Shown here piece by piece: positions 33,449-45,054 of a stretch of 64,000 nt of DNA. Below the pieces are notes generated by a model. That model was not told the origin of the DNA and made no database searches. It saw only the letters and a program-made list of their open reading frames with translations. Position numbers and translations under genes: made by a program. Position 1 is the stretch's first letter, and each line of letters begins with the position of its first letter. The DNA is taken from assembly GCA_014898415.1 (NCBI GenBank), contig RCTD01000009.1, forward strand, positions 496,001-560,000, written 5' to 3'. The stretch is from Stromatinia cepivora. Taxonomy: Eukaryota > Ascomycota > Leotiomycetes > Helotiales > Sclerotiniaceae.

Positions 33449-34225
33449 TGAATTGCGAGAGTCTGCCACTGTTCATTTTGGGAGGACCTTCTGAATTCAC
33501 AATATAAGAATGAAGATAATCTTTTTGTGAATTCCCAGCAACCGGTTGATGAGACAACGAAAGCTGTAGATGTTGTGGTCAGGTCCTATGATCAAGGATT
33601 CCAACCGGTTATGGTCTTAACGGTAGAATGCAAACGGAAAAGCCGGACGATTCGCGGGAGGGAGGAAATGGAGGACCAACTGGATTCGTATGCCCTGCAC
33701 TACTTCTCGGGGACGGGCAAGGCATGAGGGCAAACCACCGTCTATGGTGCAGTTGCGTATGGAACGTTGATTCGAGGTTGGCATCTCTCTTATAAGGAGA
33801 ATGAGAACAGGAGTGTGGGAGAAATAACTAAAGTGCCTTTGATGAGAGGCTCTTTAGAAGTAGGGGATCTCAACTCTTATAGAGACCCAGGGATCCCTGG
33901 CGAGGCCAACCGGATCAAGGAGTTTCTTGACTTCGTGAAAAGAATTGCTCCTCCAGTGTAGACATCACACAACACTATTGCCAGCACATATGCCGGACCA
34001 TCTTCATCCCAACAGATGACACCTTATTATGTCGGATCATCGGATGATCACTATTTTGTTTTGGAAAGGAATTATTTCTGGTACTCCAAGTCGACTGAGA
34101 CACCCGTGCATCCTCGCCCGATAGACGCATGGGCATTCAATTATCATGGTTGGACTGATGCCAATCCTAAGGGTTGCAGATGGCGAAAGATTCATTTAAA
34201 CAACACCGTCGAGTATAGGCCTTGA
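33449..34225 (+). pseudogene. PD-(D/E)XK nuclease-like fungal protein, interrupted by two stops
   Basis: One reading frame runs through the whole interval and is interrupted only by TGA at 33725-33727 and TAG at 33959-33961. The N-terminal part has FWEDLLNSQYKNEDNLFV and a beta strand ending in VLTVECKRKSR, then EEMEDQLDSYALHY and YGAVAYGTLIRGWHLSY. The E-x-K strand followed by a helix and an AYGT(x)IRGW strand is the usual pattern of the restriction-endonuclease-like domains common in fungal accessory proteins. The last part (WYSKSTETPVHPRPIDAW) is unassigned. There is no ATG in a good context upstream, so the N terminus may also be missing. Both stops are one transition from a sense codon (CGA and CAG). 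Confidence 0.55.
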
Positions 34226-34410
34226 TACGGATGGGTAGACAGAAGTCACAAAACTGTTTTCAGTCTTTTCTTGCAATTGCAATATTTTTGGGAGGCTTCA
34301 ACGAATTTCTTATTCACAATATACGAGCCTCCGTGTACAGTCCTCTTTCAATCTTTCATACGTTTGTAATCTTGAATGCTACTTGATTTGACTCTTGTAC
34401 CTTGATAATA

Positions 34411-36330
34411 TTATGATTCTGAACTCTTACCTTGACATACGATACCAAAACATTCAAGACCAGGACCCCAAAATCGAAAATAGCATCCTTGAATGAATTG
34501 ATAGTTTGGTGGTTCGAGAATTCTATGTAAACCATCACCTTCACCAAAATGCTGATGTCGACCCCAAGTAGTGTAAAGCTAATATGGTGTTAATTTCCAT
34601 AAAATAAAATAAAAGAAGACATACTGTAAGATCAAGACCAGGCGATGTCCATACACAAACTTTATTAATTCTCTCTTCACAAGCCTGGATAGGAAAATAT
34701 GTTTCCGAACCATTGCATATTCCAACAGATTGTATCCTGGTCTTCGAATGCACACGGACACCAATAATTCCATTCCCAAATTCGATATACATAGATATTC
34801 CAAACATATCCTTGTCAAAAAATATTGACTCTGTTGTTATCTCTTCTTTTCGACGAGGAGCTGTTGGAGTATTGGATCTATGAACGTAATACTCTGACAA
34901 TAGTTGTTCAATTCGCTGAGGCTTCATAATGATAGTTTCGGGAAAGGATAATCTTGTATCAGAGTTGTGTTGCCAGTAAATATGTCGAAACTTCAGGGTC
35001 TAAGATAGGTTAACAATTGCCCAATCGAGGCAGAATGCAAAAATTCACACCCACAAAGACGACTAACCCACTATCGTTACCGATACTCAAACCTTCGAAA
35101 CAATTCAAGTTGGATGGGACTCCGGATGACCACCCAGATTTGCCGAATCGAATACTACGTATCCCTAATGAATCGACAACAAAACCCAGGTTTGATTTGT
35201 CTGATGAGAAGTAGATACGGTGGGGGATACTATGGCAGACCCCTATGGATATCTGGGTACTAGATGATATCCCCTCTAACCCTGAGATATATCTCTTCCC
35301 ATGAATCGAAATGAGGTATACATTGAATCCGGTAATCGTATTAAGTATATATATTGTAGCTTATTGATATCCAGATAAGAAACGTTGTTCTGAATGCGAA
35401 ACATTGATAGGTCTAAGAGGGACCTCGAAAGACGAAAGATATGATAATCGAACTTTCAAGATACATGCTAGATCATCCAATTTCTGTATCCATGATACCA
35501 ATTTATCTAAAGCAATGTAATCATCGATATCAAACTTATAATGAGCAGAGATCACTATATCTTGTACTATAGTTTTCTTTTTCGAGATGGATTCTGTATA
35601 TGAAAGAAGTTTCCAAGGAGGGTATAGAGCAGCTAATGAAAAAGCTAAACTGCTGGAAGCGAAATAGCTGATCAATGATTTTGAATCGAGATAGGGTAAA
35701 ATCAACCATATCACATCCAATGGTAGTTTATCCAATTTTGATTCATGACGATTGTCATTAAGATTCGGAATGTTTTCAGACGCTGCTAATGTTTCGAAAC
35801 CTGGAGATGATACATCAAACCGGGCTGCAATCATAATTAGAATAATATTCTTGATCCAAGAATTTTGCAATTTTACCTAGATGTCGAAACATATCACTTC
35901 TTAATCTAGAATCCTGCTTCTGATAATCATTTGCTAATGCTTGGCAGAATGAAAATAGAGCTCCAGATGGTATTTCGAGCTTCAGCATAGCTTGTAAGGT
36001 TTGCAGACAAACGTCATGAAGAAGAAAAGCATTGAAATCGCCTATATTGCTTCGCTGACAACGAACCTGGATCTCACGACGAAGAGATGGTTCAGAGCAT
36101 CCATAGCTAAAAGTTGTAGTGCAATAACTGGCGTGAGAATCAGAGATATATGTTGCGGAAGTGAGGTTTATATCTTGATCTTCTGTGCGTAATACTGTAT
36201 GTTTGTTCAGTAAATTAAGCAGCAACAAGTAATGTTCATCCATACCGACACAGTATAATCTCGTCCATTCTATTTCATTGGAACTATAAAAGCATAAGGA
36301 GCATTGTAGATGTGCTTGGTGTAGTCGCAT
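34411..36330 (-). pseudogene. F-box protein with C-terminal fungal domain, one in-frame stop
   Basis: F-box proteins link substrates to SCF ubiquitin ligases. I reconstruct four exons (36330-35877, 35824-35055, 34999-34625, 34578-34411) with introns of 52, about 55 and 46 nt; all joins keep the frame. The N terminus has a short cysteine motif (CSLCFYSSNEIEWTRLYCVG), the F-box is LDKLPLDVIWLILPYLDSKS at about residue 185, and the C-terminal half (RYISGLEGISSS, LGFVVDSLGIRSIRFGK, GDGLHRILEPPNYQF, GPGLECFGIVCQGKSS) is the domain usual in this fungal family. A single TAA at 35361-35363 lies between FLSGYQ and ATIYILNTI; without it the protein would be 588 residues. As it stands a 305-residue product retaining the F-box could be made. 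The second intron donor could instead be at 35048. Confidence 0.75.
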
Positions 36331-38680
36331 TTTGTAAAATGATGGTCCAGTGGAAAACGCCGTTCATAGTATAGGAACCATATATAATCCTGAGAGATCA
36401 GTCTGACGAATACCAGGTTAGCCTTACGGAGTCCTAACATGTGTGTAACCCAAAAATTAAAAGTGTGGCCAAAGCGTTGATCTTAACACTTATTTCCTAG
36501 GATTACAACCTAGCCTTGTTGACGAGTGAAAATCTACTAGTAATTTTCTATTGAAAGAAACTACTTATCAAATCCGCTTCTACCATATCTCAACTATTAA
36601 CATAACCAACAACCATTTAATATTTAATGTTTTAATACAAATATAAATTCAAATTCAAAGAATCGTTTATATAGGTTAATAGAGCAACTAAATAGCCCAA
36701 TTTTCTTCAGTCTATGGTCGTATGTATTGGTTTTGGGGGGAGTTGGGGATATATTTGATGAGGGGTGATTTATGATTGATGATTTATATATTGAGAGTTT
36801 TTAAAAGAAGGGGGGGGGTTTAGTTTGGAGGATGTTTGAAGGGTGGGGTGGTTGAGGTGTTCTTGGTTAAGAGGGGAGGGAGGAGATTGAGGTGATTGAG
36901 GTGATTGAGGTGATTGAGGTGTTCTTGGTTAAGAGGGGAGGGGGGAGATGTGTGTATTCGGTGGGTGTTGTTGGGTTTGTGGAATTGGGGTAGGGGATAT
37001 GGAGATGAGAAGGGGATTTTTTTACAAGTGTCCCCTGGCTGATTCAATGACCGAGTTTTTAGATCTGCTTCGGCCTGTTTTGAAAGTATTCAGAAGGCTA
37101 AAATCAATTAGGATGGGATGAAAAATTTCAAAGGGCAAGTAATGACATTAATAGAAATTCTGGGGGATGATTCCCAAGCTTAAGGGGCCGTATATTGAAG
37201 CGACGTTACACAACCCTATTGCTGATTTAGACGAATATTATATTGATGATGAATGGGAAAGATTGGACATCTAGATCTCTATACTTAGGTCTTGAGATAT
37301 AGACAGGCTTTTGTATACCATTAAATCGGCAAGCGGATACCTACCTACCTGCGGTTCAAACTAACGGCACAGTATATGTATGATGCAATACTACACCATC
37401 TCCAATATCTCCGCTACCCACTGATCAGATTGTCTTCCTCGTTCGTTAAAATCTGTATCGATCCGCTGATGGTGTGCTTACTTACCGCTTCTTTCCCCGT
37501 CGATCCTTGACCTACTTTGAAAAGAGCACCGATATCAAACATTTTATGGCGACGGAGCATATGAAAGTTAGGCGGCTAGTTACGTATGTGCTTCCACGGC
37601 CTGGTAGTCATTTAACTTCAGCTTGGCTAGTTCCTGATATTATGGTAGCGTTATTTTGCTTAATTGTCAGGTGGACATAGTGTGCTAATCGTGAGACGAT
37701 TGTTTGATTCCCTTAGCATGGGATTGTTCATACCAGACTGGTATTTCTCTGCCTGGGAATTTATTTGCATTAGTCAGCGTGTTACTGATATGAGTCGTGG
37801 GAATGGGAGTGCTAGGTGCTAACACTGCCTTCGTGAAATCATGTTGTTATTACAATTGTTTACCTAATGATTCTATGTGTGTCACTTTGAGCTCTCTGTT
37901 GTATTCGCTGTGTCTGTTTCCTTCCCCCCCTCCTCCTATTTTTCTTGTGTTTTAGCCTTTTCTCTTTTATGTGCATTGCAGAACACAGCGCAATATGGTT
38001 TCCACATCCCGTCGAGCTTTTTCCTTTGGCGTTTGGGATATCGATAATATGGAATGGTATGAGCCTAGCCTCGATGACCAAGTATAATGATGCGCAGATG
38101 CATTTTACCTTGAAAGGTCTGCTACGTGGTGGTAATTGCTTATGTCAATCTTCTATTGCACTTTAAGTGCGCTTCATTTTTTATGATATAATAGATTATA
38201 TTATCAATATCACCGAGCCAGGTTCAGAAGTAAGAAAATGAAAGTCTCATTCCGGAATCCGGATTCGAGGATAAGAATCCACGAACGATGTTGGGGCGAG
38301 TGAGAATTCGAGATGAAGGCCAGTAGAATGGAAAATCTCTGCGAGTTGTGTTTTTGAAAGTCTATGTTATGGTTATGATATCATTGCATCTTTAGGCTGC
38401 TTCAAATGAACAATAAATGGCTTTTAACTGTCATTGATGGAAGGAGATAATATTTGAAGTCTAAAGGACTTCATTCTGATAAATTATAATTCTAGTTTTT
38501 CATCTTTTGACGGATATTATGTGTGGTGTTAATGGATGATAAACCCTATTCTATCTAACATATACCCATAATCTCCATCCAGACCACCCCTCTAAAGCAT
38601 GTATATATCAAGCAAAGCATCTACCAGTATCTAAAACAAAATCTCAAGATCCCCCCCCTCTCACAATCCACATCCAAACT
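36331..38680. other. Long intergenic stretch with a minisatellite
   Basis: No convincing gene. At 36854-36943 a 26-bp element (GAGGTGTTCTTGGTTAAGAG...) occurs twice, separated by four copies of a 9-mer ATTGAGGTG. 37474-37680 holds a 68-codon frame (motif LVTYVLPRPGSHLTSAWLVP) without support, and the remainder is AT-rich. Confidence 0.55.
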
Positions 38681-39701
38681 CTAACTCGACGGCGCCGTCG
38701 GAAACGGTAGATTCCTATGCATCCTCATAACAATCTCTGTATAGTCGCGCTCATTCTCCGGCGTAAGAATCCCGCGTCTAATAAAAAAATCAATCATCAC
38801 CACCGCACTATTAGTCTTAAACCCTCCATTCAACAATTCCTCCTTGACCTTCTCTACATCCCATAAATAAAACCCCTCGACTTCATCATCACGTGGTTTT
38901 GGTATCGTGTCTTCCCCAACTTCGAGATCGTACACGTATATCATGTCTGCAGTGATTAATCCCTTGATACCGCCGGATCCAGAGCCGGTCGCTTTCATAT
39001 ATGTAATGACGCCCGTAGCTTGTACACCTGAGCGGATTAGTGCAGAGTCGAGAGATGCTTCTTCATCTGCTTCATGAACGATTGTTTCAAAAGGTGATTC
39101 ATCAGCACGTACACCTCCGGCAACCGTGGTGTCGAATTTGCCGGGATAGGAGAAAAGATGTGCACTTCTTTTAGCGACCCAAATTTTCATTTCGCCATTC
39201 ACACGTGTAAAGATGGTGAGATGCGCACCTCTTGCTACGGTACCGAATAGAGAAGCGGCATAACGTTCGATTTGTACGGGTTCTTTTGCTCCTGGAATAG
39301 CATATGGTTCACTGTGTTCTCTGTGGAGAGTACTGAAAAGATCTTTATCGATTGCTTCATTGATGACTTTTGCAAATGCATTATTACAAACGGTTGAGAA
39401 ATCTTCGCTCGCAATATTCATAGGATGGAGTTGGACACTTAATGGTGGGTCTTGGGTGATGGTGAAATCGGGGGACCATGGCATCTTGGAGACGATTTCC
39501 GGAAGCATATATCCATGGATTCGGCTATCGTCTGGGAGATAAAGTTTGTACAGTTTGTCGATATCTGTATCATATGGAAAGCTGAGAAGTGGAAGTAGTC
39601 AGTATTTTATACAGGCTATTAAGGCAGAAATGATATGTGACTTACTTATCACAAGCTTTCACGAGATCTAGATAAGAGTTCTTCTTCGAATCTGAAGACA
39701 T
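38681..39701 (-). CDS. Nudix hydrolase of the DUF4743 type
   Basis: Two exons (39701-39646, 39581-38681) with a 64-nt intron (donor GTAAGT, acceptor TTCTCAG) give 318 residues. The N-terminal DUF4743 region includes YKLYLPDDSRIHGYMLPEIV and the Nudix fold follows: HLTIFTRVNGEMKIWVAKRS, then the Nudix box GGVRADESPFETIVHEADEE (residues 174-193). In the consensus G-x5-E-x7-R-E-U-x-E-E the arginine is His188; the metal-binding glutamates are kept. Relatives hydrolyse nucleoside diphosphate derivatives or thiamine-related oxidised diphosphates; the substrate here cannot be told. Start chosen at 39701 because it gives MSSDSKKNSYLDLVKACD, the family start, spliced in frame. Confidence 0.9.
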
Positions 39702-40733
39702 TGTGGCTCTGGTATGATGTGGTTTACAAAGTGGGATGACTGAATTCGGTGGAAGTCTCTCACCGAATATCTAGTTTCAAAAGAAGAGAATAGAAGAGAC
39801 CCAATATATGAATAGTAAGTACTTAAGGAAAGGTCACAAACTTGGCGTAACGTGATATTACGGACATATCAATTTAACTTGTGATATCATTGATTAGGGA
39901 TTAAAGCACCAATCAATTTTATTCCCACAATCATTAGTCACCCGGCTACCACACCCGTGTCACGTTAAGCGATACGCTAATCCGCCCCTGTAAGCTTTAT
40001 TTACCCCGCATTACCCCAGAATAGGTATCAAAACATATCTTCCTCCTCACTTCATGCAACAATGAGCTGTTATTTGATACGACGTTGTATTTGTGTAGTA
40101 TTGCCAGACACAGGAGTTTAGATAAGAATTATGCTGTAGCATAGGTTCTATGAGGGATACACACACATGCCGTCTTTCAATTAATCAGGTACCTTTTTAC
40201 AATTTCCTAGAAAAGAATTTAATAAACATTATTTCGTTTATCTACTAGGTAGATAGTCAATTCACGAAACTTACTACATCCAAAATATCTACAAACTATC
40301 CCATCCATTCCAAAGCCCTGCTATTAAAAAAAAGAAGCAACAAAAAAAGTGATCCAGGCTCCGAAACAAATCGGGCTTAGAACCGGGATCTTATTTTCAA
40401 TCCTTAAAGGCATCTCAAATCACGAGCCGTAAAATTTCAGGCTATACATGCAAGATACCTATTTTGATCACAAGGAAGCACCAAAAATAGATAAATGTGC
40501 ATATCCCTCTGAAAGGGAAGTTTGAGTTTGTTATTTACTCCTTCCATTTTGGTAATTCGCTTGTGTCACTTTACTTTACTTAAATTCTCCCTCGACCTCT
40601 ACCTGTATTCCACTATTTTTTTCTCTAATTCCACATATAAAACCAATCTATCATAACCGCCTCACAATCCCTCACCCAACAATCCTCAATCCAACCTCCA
40701 ACCTCCACCCATCTCCCCTTCCCCTCCCCAAAA
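39702..40733. other. Divergent intergenic region
   Basis: AT-rich promoter-like DNA between the Nudix gene and the small mitochondrial-type gene. No feature seen. Confidence 0.5.
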
Positions 40734-41093
40734 ATGTCCCGCCCAACCCTCTCCCAACTCTCCCAACTCGCCCGCCCCCTCAAACCCATCCAAAATCTCA
40801 CTACCCGCCGATTCACCTCCACAAAATCCTCCACACCACGTCAAGCCATCTATTTCGGCCGCGATGTATACTGGGGAAAAGCCTGGAAGAATGTATATGG
40901 GACCGGTGTTTTGTACGTTTACATCTATCTCATTATATGCTTTTGCGTGCTATGAGAAATTTGGTGCTGTGCTGATATCTTGATTCCTGATAGATATGTT
41001 CCTGCCGTTGCAGCCGTTATGTTTTGGTGCACGCCTATTCCACCCATGATGAATCTGTTGAAAGGGGTTAAGAAGACGATGGCTGATGCTTAG
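40734..41093 (+). CDS. Small mitochondrial-type single-helix membrane protein
   Basis: Two exons (40734-40912, 40994-41093) with an 81-nt phase-2 intron (donor GTACGT, acceptor TGATAG) give 92 residues. The N terminus (RPTLSQLSQLARPLKPI, then TTRRFTSTKSS) is rich in R, S, T and Q without acids, typical of a mitochondrial presequence. After YFGRDVYWGKAWKNVYGTGV comes one hydrophobic segment (YVPAVAAVMFWCTPIPP) and a basic end. Clean splicing and layout support a real gene. It resembles small inner-membrane accessory proteins, but I cannot name one. Confidence 0.7.
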
Positions 41094-41432
41094 GATAGGA
41101 TTGGGACGGGGTGTTGATGTGTGATGAATATGGTGGGCATTTTTGGTTTGACGAATTGCTGGTTATCATGAATCGAGCACGATATAGGGCATTACACCAA
41201 TGATACTGTCCTGTCATGATTCCTTTCATTATTATTCCATGTGCCCACCATATTACTGACCGATTGACCTAAAAACAACTGGGTATATCCTCCTTCATGC
41301 ACAATGAACTTAACCTCCACTCATGATATCATTCAATACATGTACTTCAAATAATACAGAACAAAAAACATGCAAAAACAGACCACCGCCGTTAGATTTC
41401 CACCCACCCAAACTCCCGCTAATTCGCAATTA
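41094..41432. other. Convergent 3' region
   Basis: 3' ends of the small mitochondrial-type gene and the channel gene meet here; nothing else seen. Confidence 0.5.
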
Positions 41433-44400
41433 TTACAAGGAACTCCCCTTGGTCAGATATTGTGCAATGGTACCAGCCTCCGGCGTTTCATATGGAGTTT
41501 TATACTCGCTCGTTCCTCGACTCGTAAATCCTTCGACCTCGAGCCCAGCAGTCGGAATATCGCCAACGCCATGATCATTATCAAAGTATCCCTTTTCTTT
41601 TCCCTTCGAACTTGTCATCCTGAGTCCTTCAACATTAATTTCACTTTTCGTTTGTGAAAGATTGGCGCTGCCAGGCCGTTTCTTCTTTTTATCCCCCTTT
41701 GCTTCTTTCCACTTTCCAATAGAAGGTTCATTCTCAACCGAGGAATTTCCAGCTGTTCGCATCCCTCTAAACTCCTTGACGACTTCAGCAAATCCTTCCT
41801 CCAAAGTCTTCATTCTTGCCAACATTAATCTTCCCATCATACCGTCTGCAGTTTCTTCTTTTTTATCACGTTTCATTGCCATCTCAGTAGCGATAGCCAT
41901 TTGAGTTTGAAATGAACTAGGTACTGCGCCAAGTTGAGCATGTTCAAGACCCATCTCTGACAAACTGATGTTTAAACTAGAATCTTTGTGACGCATAAGG
42001 CGATTGCGTGCAGGGTCTGGCTTATTGATATTTGGAATAGGTTGGGGATTCGCACGGTTGGGTAGAATAGGACGTGGTCGAGTGGTTGTATTTGTGTAGT
42101 TAGCGGTTTTCGGAGTACGAGATCCTGATGGACCTGCTGGGGTGTTGGTTCCAGTATTGGCTTGCGAATACATTTTTGCTGTTAGTGGCCGTGAACGAGG
42201 GGATGAAATAGATGAAACAGAAGAATTGTGAGCAACAGGGTTGAAGAGGATTGTCGTTGTAGATAAATTCCTATCATGGGGCTTTTTCTTTGGTGTAGCT
42301 TTGGATTGTTTTGGAGGTGAACCATTTTGTCGAGCATAATCTTGTTCTTGTTGTGCATTGAATGCTGTAGTCGGAGAAACAAATCTAGTCGCGGTTGGAG
42401 TTTGAAAGTAATCTTCTTCGGATTCAGCACCACTTTGGCTAAAGTTTGTTGCTGTATGCTTATCCTCGGTATGGAGTTCGTCTTCATCATTCGTCAACAA
42501 TTCATCATCTCCATCCGCATCAGTATGACCACCACCAAATGAATTTGGATGCAATGCATCATCTGAAATTCGAGTCATATCATGAAATCCTGTAGACATA
42601 AATTCTGCCGGATCACTAGCCACAGATCTATTTCCGGAAAGCTCACGACTAATTCCACGATGTCTCATTATAGTTACTTTCCTAGATTGCCTTCGCATCT
42701 CTAGTCGTTCCAATATTGAGGGATCCTGTTCTTGTGGTGGACTAGCGACATCCCCTTGACGATCCATCCAGTTATTGATAACATTATGAGTTTGACGACG
42801 ATCAAAACTAGGACGATTTCTGGCAAGATTATCTCTGGGTGTTAGTCTGAATACTTCATCAAGAGCTCTGTCTTTCTGAAAACCAGCAACAGAAGATTGA
42901 TGCCTCTGCAAATTGGGACTAAAGAGTCCATGTCTACGATCTTGAAATGACATTGTTCGCTTGGTCCTTCGTCCAACTTTCTCAACTAAATCCGTAAGTT
43001 CGAAGACAGACCTTGCTAAGAAAATCTTTTCGTAGGCGCAGATACTGAATAGCAATGGGAAATGTGTAATCTTGATAACAGTACGATTCATCCTGATGAA
43101 TGTCCTAAAAGGGAAAACGAACCTGAATGGTGTGAGAACCCATGCAAGAATGTTTGTTGGTGCCACATAAGAGAAGAGGGCATCATTCTTGACCATAGAG
43201 ATTGTGTTGACAGCGAAGACGAATTGATGTTCTTCGTTAGCGTTTGAGACAATTGACATAAAGGAATTCGTTAAGACCGTGATGAGAATGGTAATAACGA
43301 GGAAGTGACAAATGAATAAGAAAAGCACAAGTAATGCTTTTCCTAAGAAATTATAAGTCTCCCATGCTTCCCATGCTGCAGGTGTAAAACCCATCAGTAT
43401 CTGAAAGATCTTGTAAGCAACCCCTGCTGCATCATATTCACTTTTCCCAAATGATAGAGTAAATGCAACGAAAAATCCACTACAAGCTATCAAGATTAGT
43501 ACAAATACCGCGACAAGATCGATAGCCATCAACCTGAATGCGATTAATAGTTGTGAGAAGTATCTGTAATGGTCGAGAACGCTGAACAATCGAGGGAAGA
43601 GTAGAATTGCATTGGTCGCGAGAACATCATATGCCATACTATTCCACTCCTCTCTTCCATAGTCCACCAAGAAGATACCATATAAACGCATGCAGTAGTA
43701 AATCGTGAGTAAAACCAGAATCCCCAAATCGAAAGCATTCCAGAAACTCATAATGTATAACGAGAATCCTTGTTCATTGAACCCAACTACCTCATCAAGC
43801 ATGAAACCTGCACTCCAAAACCAAAATATGACTTCTAGGCCCGTAATGTCGGTTGATCTTTGACTGAGAACAGCTAAAAAGAGAACGAGTAGAATAGCGA
43901 GTGAGCAGGTAGAGAAGAATTGCCGATAGCGTGGTACCCTCAACCTCGAAAGCTTGAATAAGGACGCATCTCTTGGATCATATAATGTGACCGTTCTCCT
44001 AGTCAAGGTTTGAATCGCTTGCTGAGGTTCTGGTTCCTCATTAGGAGGCTTTAGAGGACCTGTCGTTGCCCCATATCGAAGTTGTTCACGAGTCAGTAAT
44101 GGAACCGCACTCCCATTGCTTGGACTCTGTTTCTTATATCCTGCCCGGCTTGTGGATGTACGATGAAGATTATCCGCCGCAGAATGGAATACAATTGTTC
44201 CAGCCCAAATAGCCTCAAGTTGTTGCACCACAAGTGGATGTGCCAATAATCGTTTCGCAGATGCCCTAATGGCTACTTCCAATGTTGATATCCGGGTCGC
44301 AACTGGCCTCGTACGATTTCTTTGATTCCAATTTGTTATGGGCGGATCCGGCTGAGCCAAACCTTGTAATGGAAAGAAGTCATAAGAGAGGGCGTCGATC

Positions 44401-45054
44401 AACTCTCGTGTATTGTATTCCTTCAATAGTTTAATGGCTAGAAGCTCACAAACTAGAGCTCTTGTCAAGCTATTCCCTGCGTTACCCGGATTTGCTTGAC
44501 TTTCCTTTTTAAATTGTAAACAATTTGCCATCAATGCATATAAAGTAGCTCGCGAAAAGTGGGAGGTTCGAATTTGTTGTTGCATAGGCTTCACTAAAAA
44601 CTGGGAAACTTGTGGTGACCGTAATTGATCCCAGGTCAATGTTGTTTCCGTCCGCGGGAGTATAATAAGTCGAATAGCATGAGTGAGATTATATACTGGA
44701 AGCGCATCTATTCAGAAGTTAGTGTATTTGAAGAGAAGGTAAGGACCCGCAAATACCAAGATGTGCTGCAGAGAAGATAGGCAAGAGGGGTTGATCTTCA
44801 TCCCCATCTTCTTCCTCTAATTCGTCCTCATCACCTCCCTCATTCTCATCTTCATCATTGTTTTCTAACGCAATCTCTTCCTCAGTATCTTCCTCTATTT
44901 CTGTTTCCGTAAAATCTGCGGATGCATGTCGAGGCAAGCGTTCTCTTCTACCTGCAGCTGGCGAAGATCGATCAACATACGGTGACGAGAAAGGGGAATG
45001 AATTTCTTGTACGCGTCGTCGTGCTTTCTTTGGTCGCAGTAATGAAGATAGCAT
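41433..45054 (-). CDS. YVC1: TRP-type cation channel of the vacuole (YVC1-like)
   Basis: YVC1 is a Ca2+-permeable channel that releases vacuolar calcium under osmotic or mechanical stress. Exons 45054-44757 and 44707-41433, with a 49-nt phase-1 intron, give 1190 residues, long compared with yeast (about 675) but usual in filamentous fungi. The N-terminal ~95 residues are acidic and disordered. A conserved cytosolic region follows (THAIRLIILPRTETT, ELIDALSYDFFPLQG), then a transmembrane core with LAILLVLFLAVLSQRS, YIMSFWNAFDLGILVLLTIY and the pore-side helix around FKIFQ-like YKIFQILMGFTPAAWEAW and LVLFLFICHFLVITILITVL. About 500 residues of disordered C-terminal tail rich in S, R and Q come after. 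The frames on the plus strand across 41323-43247 are shadows. Confidence 0.9.

Noticed and set aside
36820..37047. 75-codon minus frame rich in HLNHLN
   Set aside because: Translation of the ATTGAGGTG minisatellite.
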